Shown here piece by piece: positions 58,801 to 64,000 of a stretch of 64,000 nt of DNA; the first letter of the stretch is position 1; each line of letters opens with the position of its first letter. The DNA is taken from contig CADCGK010000001.1 in NCBI GenBank assembly GCA_902800965.1, positions 1 through 64,000 on the forward strand, written 5' to 3'. Origin of the DNA: an uncultured Bacteroidia bacterium (GTDB lineage Bacteria > Bacteroidota > Bacteroidia > Bacteroidales > F082). The notes beneath the pieces were generated by a model. It saw only the letters and a program-made list of their open reading frames with translations, had not been told where the DNA came from and ran no database searches. The position numbers and the translations under genes are program-made.

Positions 58801-59232
58801 TCCGATTATGTCAGCTCCACCGCCGAGCGCATCAGCCTCTACACCGAGCTCGACCATATCAAGACCGAAGAACGATTGGTGGAGTTCACAGGCCAACTCA
58901 TCGACCGTTTCGGCCCCATCCCCAAACCCGTCAACGACCTGCTCAATACTGTTCGTTTACGCTGGATTGCCAAAGACCTTGGCTTTGAGAAGATCGCCTT
59001 GCGCGACAATCTGATGACCGCCCATTTCGTGAGCAACCAAGAGTCGCCTTACTATGAGACGGAGACCTACCATCAGGTGATGCAGTACATCATCAGCCAT
59101 CCCAAGCGTTGTGCCCTCAAGCAGACCGAGAGCAAACTCATCCTCACCATGAAAGAAGTGAGCACCGTGACACAGGCGCTGGAGATCGTGAGGGCGATGG
59201 CAGGAACGGAAAACGGAGAACGGATACTGTGA
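55804..59232 (+). CDS. mfd: Transcription-repair coupling factor
   Basis: Frees RNA polymerase stalled at DNA damage and recruits UvrA. 1142 residues. UvrB-like N-terminal part (IRGGIIDVYSFANDNPYRIEFFGDEVDSI), CarD-like polymerase-binding domain (about 455-515, GDYVTHIDHGIGRFEGL), RecG-like helicase with P-loop GDVGFGKT (609-616) and DEEQKFGV, then QLRGRVGRS and the C-terminal TRCF domain. Two segments (about residues 263-292 and 319-345) do not belong to the family: they are translated palindromic DNA elements inserted in frame. Conserved sequence continues on each side (FNKNFNLLIENI). Start at 55804; a TTG in the promoter is rejected. Confidence 0.95.
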   Translation: MESNNKHLLYSGLVGSAKAFAVEEHFRQNGGQHLVICASKEDAAYFYNDLEALFGEREMDYSKKQILFYPTSYKRPYEPERPDNTYILSRTEVLQRISTSERRTVIVSYPEALSEKVFTRKLLAKNTFKVKQGDKINLDFLTDLLYEYGFENVDFVVEPGQFAIRGGIIDVYSFANDNPYRIEFFGDEVDSIRSFDIASQLSIERFNNIVLLPNMQQQAFIEERESILEYLPNATTIWIEQMNFFASQIDKEYERAVEAWEKMTASAMADASSVENAPYSTSSPSGDERPSPRKLFARSEELIQQLWEHPTIEFSNSGNVASLRDANMDGDGSATELSSPNGDAVFHTTPQPVFNKNFNLLIENINDYKEKGYRIVLYSESSKQLDRIQAILNDIQHHDELHSDFERKLIAIHAGFIDHDKKVCCYTDHQIFERYHRYHLRDNFSTKQAITLKDLYDLKPGDYVTHIDHGIGRFEGLMTIELHGKEQEVLRITYNHGDTLYISVHSLHQIAKYSSKDGAEPSLSTLGSNAWNRLKSKTKSKVKDIARELIKLYAERKRSKGFQFAPDSYLQTELEASFLYEDTPDQLKATNDVKRDMESESPMDRLVCGDVGFGKTEVAIRAAFKAATDSKQVAVLVPTTVLALQHYQTFKNRLDGFPVNIEYLNRFKTAKQQKEILKKLEEGHIDIIIGTHRLTGKDVKFKDLGLLIIDEEQKFGVAVKEKLKEMKANVDTLTLTATPIPRTLQFSMMGARDLSVINTPPPNRYPVQTELRAFDGDLIREAIMFEMSRNGQVFFIHNRVQNIMDVHDMIMSYVPGCRVAVAHGQMEGSKLEEIMLDFIGGEYDVLLCTTIVESGLDIPNANTIIVNDAHRFGLSDLHQLRGRVGRSNKKAFCYLLTPPLNTLTEEAQKRLRALEEFSDLGSGINIAMRDLDIRGAGNLLGAEQSGFINDIGFETYHKILDEAIAELKENEFSDLFDKETELVYVTDCAIETDMEVMLPSDYVSSTAERISLYTELDHIKTEERLVEFTGQLIDRFGPIPKPVNDLLNTVRLRWIAKDLGFEKIALRDNLMTAHFVSNQESPYYETETYHQVMQYIISHPKRCALKQTESKLILTMKEVSTVTQALEIVRAMAGTENGERIL
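56593..56672 (+). repeat. Double-hairpin element A inserted in frame in mfd
   Basis: A perfect 22-bp palindrome (56595-56616, AGCATCCGCC with its complement), the linker TAGCTCTGTAGAAAACG, and a second hairpin CATCCCC-ATCT-GGGGATG (56648-56665). It adds about 29 residues of low-complexity Ala/Ser/Pro sequence to Mfd. Confidence 0.8.
56761..56836 (-). repeat. Double-hairpin element B inserted in frame in mfd, opposite orientation
   Basis: Hairpins GCATCCC-TCC-GGGATGC (56764-56780) and CATCCCC-TAAC-GGGGATG (56816-56833). Its reverse complement shares the TAGCTCTGTAG linker and both hairpin positions with element A, so it is a second copy turned around. It adds about 26 residues to Mfd. Confidence 0.75.
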
Positions 59233-59298
59233 AACCGACGGCTTAATGGCGATGGAAGAAAAAAAGTAGTTTAGCTCTTGTTTTTTCAAGAATTCTTA

Positions 59299-59854
59299 TT
59301 ACCTTTGCAAGACAAAAACAGAGCTATCCGTAAGAGCAGAAAGGCCGGCTGCCCCCTTTTGGGTTATGAGGATCTGGCCACCCTCACGGATAGCTCTGTT
59401 TTTTATTTGTTCCACACTTCTATCTCTCACCTTTCTCCAACCCACAACTTCAATAAAGCTCTTCACAGAATCGACATCAACATTAATAACAGCGTTTTCG
59501 TCTTTGTTTAGGTTTACTATTATCCAATAATTAGGCTTATTCGATGGTTTATCGTTAATAATCAAATCGGCTTCTGTCAAAGCGGCATTAAGGACCTTAC
59601 GACTATCATCTGAAGATAATTCTTGATGGTGTTTCCTGTTTTTCTCAAAGACTTCTTTTTTTATTACCACCATTCTATCATTTGTCCCTATCTTCTCAAC
59701 GGCTTCACGTGTCAAAGGAGGTAGTAAAACCGACCAAGATGGATTATCGAAGTCTTCAGATATTATTTCATTGTTACTATAATTCACTACATTCTTTGGT
59801 CTCCCGATAAATTGTTTGTTTCTTCGCCACAATTTCTATCCATCTATCAACCAT
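59299..59854 (-). pseudogene. Barnase/EndoU-ColicinE5-like toxin-domain gene with a probable frameshift
   Basis: The open frame 59299-59832 encodes a 177-residue sequence whose core (IKKEVFEKNRKHHQELSSDD, a PNYWIIVNLN strand, VVGWRKVRDRSVEQIKNRA, EGGQILITQKGAAGLSAL) resembles, from memory, the PBECR class of phage/mobile-element nucleases. It has no ATG start. An ATG at 59854 in another frame gives MVDRWIEIVAKKQTI, which joins naturally to IGRPKNVVNYSNNEI if one T in the minus-strand ATTTAT (59807-59812) is removed. So a one-base insertion, real or an assembly error, seems to split the gene. The last codons lie in an 18-bp inverted repeat. It is convergent with mfd. Confidence 0.55.
59300..59408 (+). 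ncRNA. Candidate small RNA or bidirectional terminator in the mfd-toxin gap
   Basis: TTG (59278-59280), 19 bp, then TACCTTTG (59300-59307) make a good Bacteroidetes promoter. Right after it AAAAACAGAGCTATCCGT (59314-59331) pairs perfectly over 18 bp with 59386-59403, followed by a T-run. The 54-base head has further GGCC and CCC/GGG pairings. A transcript of about 95 nt would be antisense to the 3' end of the toxin gene. The hairpin also has T's on the other strand, so it may be only a shared terminator. Confidence 0.45.
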
Positions 59855-59891
59855 TTAGAAGTTGCGCCCGACACGGATTAGGGTTAAAGTA

Positions 59892-60047
59892 ATGCACGTC
59901 AACGATTTCAAAAATCTAAGCGGAATGAAGATCCAGAATGGACTGACCATTTACTATTGTACAAAATGCGGGATGCCATCGATCGTCAAGCTCCCAACCA
60001 AATGCCCTCAAGGTGGCTTCCATGTCTGGGCCAAATCCATGGGTTAA
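59892..60047 (+). CDS. Small zinc-ribbon protein
   Basis: 51 residues, starting MHVNDFKNLSGMKIQNG. The core YYCTKCG, 15 residues, CPQGGFHVW has two Cys pairs' worth of ligands (Cys, Cys, Cys and a likely His), so a zinc knuckle is likely. The family is small and I cannot name it. It diverges from the toxin-like gene 37 bp away. The frame is open from 59862 but the ATG at 59892 is the first good start. Confidence 0.6.
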   Translation: MHVNDFKNLSGMKIQNGLTIYYCTKCGMPSIVKLPTKCPQGGFHVWAKSMG

Positions 60048-60071
60048 CACTTATAATCACTGAAAAACCAC

Positions 60072-60079
60072 TACCTTTG
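60072..60079 (+). promoter_or_regulatory. -7 box for the 431-residue protein gene
   Basis: TACCTTTG, then CAGC and the ATG at 60084; a near-leaderless start. Confidence 0.6.
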
Positions 60080-60083
60080 CAGC

Positions 60084-61379
60084 ATGAACAGCCGCTTCGA
60101 GATCAACAAACGGAAGGAATACCTTGAGGGCCTGTCGGCCGCTTTCAGCGTGTCGCTGCCCGACGACTTCAGGTCTGACCTGGAGGAACTGATGTCCGAC
60201 AAGGAAGTGAGTGCCGCCACCAAAGAGACGCTAAGGCTTTGGCGTGAAATCGCAGCCCCTTTCAGCAACACGCTGTCCTACATCGTCAACAACCGGTTCA
60301 TCTTGGAGGCGTTGCCCTATATCATTCAAGATGATTCCGACGACCACATCACGATGATGGCCGAAGACGTGTTTGACCTGCTGCAACGGTTAAACAAATC
60401 CACCACCAAGGCTTTTATCGCCACGGTGAAAGGTAAGACCGGATGCGTCGAAAGCCTTTATGCCGCTTTGTTGGAAGGTGACAAAAAGGCTTTCGTCCAT
60501 TTGCTGCGCGACCATCATAGCGATGCCAAGCCGCTGACCCGCCTCTGCCGTTGCTGCTGGGACGATGTCCGCCTCGGCACCACCATCAAGGAAGACGAGC
60601 TTGATCCCTATCTCGAATACATGTCGGACATACCTTGCGAGGATGATGACGACCAAGCCTTGAATCAAGCCGTTCAGCAGGTCCGACCCAGTTGGAGACG
60701 CCTGCAAGAAAGCGACGACGCAGATTTTGACCGAGATTTCGAGCAGTATTTCAGGGATTGCCGCAAGTTCTACGAGGCACATTTCAGGATGTGCGTCCAT
60801 TTTTATCAGGACAACCGCACTGATTTCAAGGCAGACGAACAAAAGCTGTTCGACAGCATCCTGGAACAGCCCGATGCCCAGCTTTTGCTGAAGGATTCGG
60901 TGCCCTGTATCCCCTGCGATGCCGACTCTGAAGTGACGAAGCCCTTCACCCTTCCGAGGGACTTTTTCGAATGGCCTCATGCCTCCATGATGCCCGTTGA
61001 GCACCTCTATATCAAGAAAGAAGTTGTCCAGCGAGGTGCCGCCACCTTTGTGGAGCTCATCAACTACCTGTCCGAGAGCGGCTACATCGAGGACCATCCG
61101 GCCGTGAAGGCCCTGTTCGCCTACCGTTTGACGGGGCGTTGCCGTCCTGAAGGCACCCTGCCACCCATCACTTGGCGCGGCAAGAACGGCAAGTCGTACG
61201 AGTTGATTTTCCTCATCCGTTACCTCTCCGAGCGGGGCGACTACAAGAAGATGCGCCGTTTCTTCCAAGGCCCCGAATGGGTGAAGGACCGCGACAGCAG
61301 CTACGCCATCGACGCCGATTCCAAATTCAAGCAACGCATCGAGGAGTTGTTTCCTGAGGTGTTTGAGGGGAAAAAGTAA
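60084..61379 (+). CDS. Protein of unknown function (possibly DUF6043)
   Basis: 431 residues, acidic, largely helical, no signal peptide or membrane segment. The most ordered-looking part is at the C-terminus: FVELINYLSESGYIEDHP, ALFAYRLTGRCRPEGTLPPI, then YELIFLIRYLSERGDYKKM and FFQGPEWVKD. I associate this pattern with DUF6043 of Bacteroidales mobile regions, from memory only. CRCC (about 153-156) is a cysteine cluster. GC-rich codon use like the housekeeping genes, unlike the gene to its right. Has its own promoter and terminator, so it is probably monocistronic. Confidence 0.7.
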   Translation: MNSRFEINKRKEYLEGLSAAFSVSLPDDFRSDLEELMSDKEVSAATKETLRLWREIAAPFSNTLSYIVNNRFILEALPYIIQDDSDDHITMMAEDVFDLLQRLNKSTTKAFIATVKGKTGCVESLYAALLEGDKKAFVHLLRDHHSDAKPLTRLCRCCWDDVRLGTTIKEDELDPYLEYMSDIPCEDDDDQALNQAVQQVRPSWRRLQESDDADFDRDFEQYFRDCRKFYEAHFRMCVHFYQDNRTDFKADEQKLFDSILEQPDAQLLLKDSVPCIPCDADSEVTKPFTLPRDFFEWPHASMMPVEHLYIKKEVVQRGAATFVELINYLSESGYIEDHPAVKALFAYRLTGRCRPEGTLPPITWRGKNGKSYELIFLIRYLSERGDYKKMRRFFQGPEWVKDRDSSYAIDADSKFKQRIEELFPEVFEGKK

Positions 61380-61387
61380 AGTGAATT

Positions 61388-61452
61388 TTGCAGACTTTCT
61401 GGCCATAAGTCGGATTTTTTATGCGTTAAGGCCCGAAAGTCTGCATTTTTTC
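61388..61452. terminator. Long-stem terminator after the 431-residue protein gene
   Basis: TGCAGACTTTC-T-GGCC (61389-61404) pairs with GGCC-C-GAAAGTCTGCA (61430-61445), one mismatch in 16, then a T6 run. Confidence 0.8.
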
Positions 61453-61568
61453 ATTCAAAAAGGTCTTTCAACCATTACTATAATTCACCACATTCCATTG
61501 CCGTCTATTGCGAACCTTTTATTTTCGCAAATAAAACTCACGAACAGAGCATTAGTCCGAAAAATGTT

Positions 61569-61576
61569 TATATTTG
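61569..61576 (+). promoter_or_regulatory. -7 box for the structured RNA / HNH gene
   Basis: TATATTTG. The -33 region overlaps GAGCATTAGTCC (61547-61558), which is repeated inverted at 61667-61678; a 12-bp match across the promoter suggests an operator or a transcript-promoter pairing. Confidence 0.45.
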
Positions 61577-61577
61577 C

Positions 61578-61830
61578 ATACGAGTTGGGGGAAAAATCCC
61601 GACTCAGCAAGGAAGGCATTCCAAGTTCCTGCCTGTAAACATCGCCAATACCACACGGGGAACGGAGGACTAATGCTCGCCTTTGTTTTGAATTCAATAG
61701 GCCTTGGTGCCGACTTGATAAGAAACAAGCGTGGGATAGGGTTTCTTCGATCCGTTCCGTAAAGGTGTTTGGCGATACCTACAGGCAGACGGCTTGACAG
61801 AATCGAGTCTCACGCTTTTCTTGTACCATA
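61578..61830 (+). ncRNA. Candidate structured RNA of about 250 nt with nested helices and a possible pseudoknot
   Basis: Four pairings can be drawn. Hairpin GAGTTGGG/CCCGACTC (61582-61589 with 61598-61605). A long outer helix: 61629-61648 with 61769-61788, both strands keeping CTGCCTGTA and ATCGCCAA around a 3-base internal loop. An inner helix GGAACGGA/TCCGTTCC (61659-61666 with 61751-61758). An inner hairpin AAGAAAC/GTTTCTT (61720-61726 with 61741-61747), whose loop AAGCGTGGGA can pair with TCTCACGCTT (61808-61817) downstream, a pseudoknot of 10 pairs. It ends about 28 nt before the next ATG, so it is either a leader or an independent RNA. No known family is recognised. Confidence 0.5.
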
Positions 61831-61857
61831 CTGAAAACATCATTAAACAGAAAAATT

Positions 61858-63657
61858 ATGGCACTAGTAAATGAAAACGGAACCAGATTGATAGAATTCA
61901 AATCAGATTTGGAGATTTCTTTTGGTGACGAGTATTTAGATGAGTTGGATTTACAATTGTCCATGGAAGACGAACAAACCCTGAAGGAAATAGAAGAACT
62001 CACTCAAAAAATTGAATCCCATCCGAATTTGATGGATGATTTGTTGGGTGCTGTAAAAAAAGGCACAATGGATTATATTGATGCTATGACCGATACAGGA
62101 GATACTTTCAACGAGATGAAGAATCCTGACAGCATCAAAGGCACAACAAATACTGAAATTGAAAAGAAAATCAAACCTTTGGATGGCAACAAAGAATGGT
62201 CTCCACGAACTGTTAAAGACGCGAAGAGCACTCCTTTTGACAATAACGTTTCTTTTTCAACACAAGGAATGACACCTGAAGGTGTTGCAAGATTTGAAAG
62301 GTACAAAGAAGTATACAAGCAAAGGACAAAGAGCATTACCTCAATATCGACAGAGGATAATTTGATTCATTATAAGACTGATGAAAATGCAAATTATGAA
62401 TCACTTTCTGGGTTGAGAAGCTTTAGGTTTGGTCCTGTGGTTGCTGGCCCAAGCGTGCAAGAAATGAAAGACAGTTTTGCACTGTCGCGTGAAAAGGGGA
62501 ATGCTTACTCAACTTCTGGGTTCATAAGAAAAGAAAATTATGATGCGATGGATCGAGCATTGATGAAAGAATTTGGGTTTAAAACGAAGGCTGAGGCAGA
62601 GGCTTGGAGAAGGGATTGCCATCTTACACCACACGAAACTCCCGATGGAATATTCCTTGTGCCTTCAGATGTACATGATGCTTCTCCACACAAAGGTTAT
62701 TGTTCAATGTTAAAGGATGTGCTTGACGAAAAAGAAGGTTCCGAGGAAAAACTCAAGGCATTTAAAGCGGAGCAAACAAAAAAATACATACTACACGAGG
62801 CTAAAACAAGAGGCGTCAGATTAGCAGCCGGAATTGGACTAAATGCTCTTAAAGACGTAATGAAGTTCTCCATTGCGACAATCTGTACTGAAACAGTTTC
62901 CGAATTCAAGCTTGAAACCGAGGAAAAACTGATTGATAGAATCAAACGAATTTTGAAAAACTTCTGGGAGAAGGCAAAAGTAAAAATCAAAAACCTTTTC
63001 AAGTCGTTAGTGGATACTATTAAAAAGAGCCTGCTTACAGAACTGTTGACAGCAATCAATGATTTCTTGTTAGGGACGTTTAGGAACATATTCAAGGTAA
63101 TTCGCCAAATGATAGGTTCCATCAAAAATGCGATAAAGGTTATTTTCAACAGGGATAGTTCATGGAGTGATCGAATTTTCGAAGCATCGAAAATTCTTGC
63201 AGCGGGAGCAGTTGGTGTATTAGGCTTCTCTTTAAACGAATTAATCGAAAAAGGATTAGCAAGTATTGGAATGCCGTTCTCCTCGTTTATTGCTGAATGC
63301 TTGTCAGGATTATTTGCCGGCATCCTATCCGCCATCGTCTTAATGCTGTTTGACCATATTAAAGGTTCATTCGAGGTAAAAGACACTAAGTTGAAAATAT
63401 TATTATTGGAGCGAAGGACTATGTTCATTGATGTTGCTCGTATTGAAATTGCAACAATTAAAGCCGAGAACGCCTTGTTGAAAACATTCTGTTTTTTTGA
63501 GGTTTTAGAAGACGAGATAAATGATAGAAAAGCATCTATCAACAATAGCCTAGATCGAAAAAAAGTGACAAATGGAGAAATTAGCAAAACCATTGATAGA
63601 AAAAAAGCAACAAATAAGAAACTCAAAGAATTATTAGATGATGGATCCAATTTTTGA
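61858..63657 (+). CDS. Protein with HNH/endonuclease VII-like motif and membrane region, function unknown
   Basis: 599 residues. An acidic N-terminus (1-70); a variable region; then at 254-280 CHLTPHETPDGIFLVPSDVH followed by H278, which fits the TPHH..DG..LVP..lH....H pattern of HNH/EndoVII toxin nucleases, with Glu260 in place of the second His. Residues 305-435 are basic amphipathic helices; 444-500 contain two hydrophobic segments (ILAAGAVGVLGFSL and LSGLFAGILSAIVLMLF) and so a possible membrane anchor; 510-599 is charged coiled coil. Strongly AT-rich, unlike its left neighbours, which suggests transfer. No secretion signal or T6SS marker. It could be a toxin, a defence protein or part of a mobile element; the nuclease call is moderate. 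Confidence 0.7.
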   Translation: MALVNENGTRLIEFKSDLEISFGDEYLDELDLQLSMEDEQTLKEIEELTQKIESHPNLMDDLLGAVKKGTMDYIDAMTDTGDTFNEMKNPDSIKGTTNTEIEKKIKPLDGNKEWSPRTVKDAKSTPFDNNVSFSTQGMTPEGVARFERYKEVYKQRTKSITSISTEDNLIHYKTDENANYESLSGLRSFRFGPVVAGPSVQEMKDSFALSREKGNAYSTSGFIRKENYDAMDRALMKEFGFKTKAEAEAWRRDCHLTPHETPDGIFLVPSDVHDASPHKGYCSMLKDVLDEKEGSEEKLKAFKAEQTKKYILHEAKTRGVRLAAGIGLNALKDVMKFSIATICTETVSEFKLETEEKLIDRIKRILKNFWEKAKVKIKNLFKSLVDTIKKSLLTELLTAINDFLLGTFRNIFKVIRQMIGSIKNAIKVIFNRDSSWSDRIFEASKILAAGAVGVLGFSLNELIEKGLASIGMPFSSFIAECLSGLFAGILSAIVLMLFDHIKGSFEVKDTKLKILLLERRTMFIDVARIEIATIKAENALLKTFCFFEVLEDEINDRKASINNSLDRKKVTNGEISKTIDRKKATNKKLKELLDDGSNF

Positions 63658-64000
63658 AAATCAGCCAACATTGATGGCTCTTGCAAAAGATAAAGAAAAA
63701 ACTTTGTTAAAGAGAAAGTTAGAGGTGTTTCAGTCGGAAAACATAAACGACTTAGAACGTGAAATCAAAGACAAAAAGCAGAAATTAGAATCGTTTCTTC
63801 CAAGCATTTCTGGCAAAGATTGTCCTATTCAAACAAAAGAATATTTACTTGGTTTATTTGAACATCTAGATGTAGAAGGAACTTTTATTAAAGTTTATGC
63901 AGACATTAAGACAGTGACAACAAATACGGGAGAAGCAATAAATACGAATTTCAGCATCTCCATGTCCATTTTAGATCTTTTAAGAAAACTTGCTAATTAC
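63638..64000 (+). CDS. Coupled downstream gene of unknown function (3' cut by window)
   Basis: Open from ATG 63638 (or 63641) to the window end, 120 codons or more. It overlaps the HNH-like gene by about 20 bases, so the two are probably translationally coupled. The visible part has a coiled-coil N-terminus (NDLEREIKDKKQKLESFLPS), then a mixed segment with KEYLLGLFEHLDVEGTFIKVYAD. No family recognised. Being coupled to a putative toxin it may be an immunity protein or a partner subunit; that is inference. Confidence 0.7.
   Translation, partial: MMDPIFENQPTLMALAKDKEKTLLKRKLEVFQSENINDLEREIKDKKQKLESFLPSISGKDCPIQTKEYLLGLFEHLDVEGTFIKVYADIKTVTTNTGEAINTNFSISMSILDLLRKLANY

Noticed and set aside
61485..61697. 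A 70-codon minus-strand open frame over the structured RNA
   Set aside because: It reads across the promoter box and the paired segments, has no promoter of its own and no recognisable protein pattern.
61578..61830. Retron ncRNA, tmRNA, RNase P RNA, 6S RNA or group I/II intron
   Set aside because: No reverse transcriptase follows; the conserved tRNA-like ends of tmRNA, the P4 motif of RNase P and intron core motifs are absent; the fold is not one long 6S-like hairpin.

Overview
The window looks like chromosomal DNA of a gut- or rumen-type member of the Bacteroidales. Four things point there. The atp genes run beta-epsilon-(small membrane protein)-a-c-b-delta-alpha-gamma. Promoters carry the Bacteroidetes -7 box TAnnTTTG, often only a few bases before the start codon. 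Large secreted proteins end in type IX secretion (T9SS) sorting domains. Family content (GldA, DUF4294, DUF1573-YajC-YbbR-CoaE, HU-CCDC81/SPOR, long MetK, UrocanaseD of about 666 residues) is typical of the phylum. Nothing in the window names a species.

Layout. 1-286: 3' end of a T9SS cargo gene. 0.4-7.6 kb: complete F1Fo ATP synthase operon. 7.8-11.2 kb: a phosphopantetheinyl transferase facing the rplM-rpsI-rpsB-tsf ribosomal operon. 11.3-19.6 kb: a GldA-type ATPase, a 1969-residue mosaic glycoside hydrolase family 2 protein, and metK behind a SAM-II riboswitch. 19.8-22.7 kb: lipoprotein, def, ruvX and an orphan oligopeptide permease, all on the minus strand. 22.7-27.1 kb: tRNA-His, tRNA-Leu, tig, clpP, clpX and a DUF4294 protein. 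27.1-38.2 kb, mostly minus strand: sugar phosphotransferase/lipoprotein/oxidoreductase operon, pcm, a HerA-like ATPase, trmB, an SPOR protein, kdsB, a deoxynucleoside kinase, an LptF/G permease and tgt. 38.2-50.2 kb: a membrane glycosyltransferase, two very large secreted proteins, the coaE-YbbR-yajC-DUF1573 cluster and a T9SS type B protein. 50.3-59.2 kb: hutU, a small lipoprotein, a three-gene Gtr-like glycosylation cassette, and mfd.

59.2-64 kb is an accessory island. It holds an apparently frameshifted barnase/EndoU-like toxin gene whose 3' end lies in an 18-bp inverted repeat, a 51-residue zinc-ribbon protein, a 431-residue protein of unknown function, and a roughly 250-nt intergenic segment that can fold into nested helices with a possible pseudoknot. 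After that segment comes an AT-rich gene for a 599-residue protein with an HNH/endonuclease VII-like motif and a membrane segment. It overlaps a second, coiled-coil gene that runs off the window. This last unit (structured RNA, nuclease/membrane protein, coupled partner) is the best candidate for an undescribed system.

Repeats shape much of the intergenic DNA: short tandem heptamers that run into the 3' ends of several genes, paired palindromic elements, a MITE-like element, and two copies of a double-hairpin element inserted in frame within mfd.
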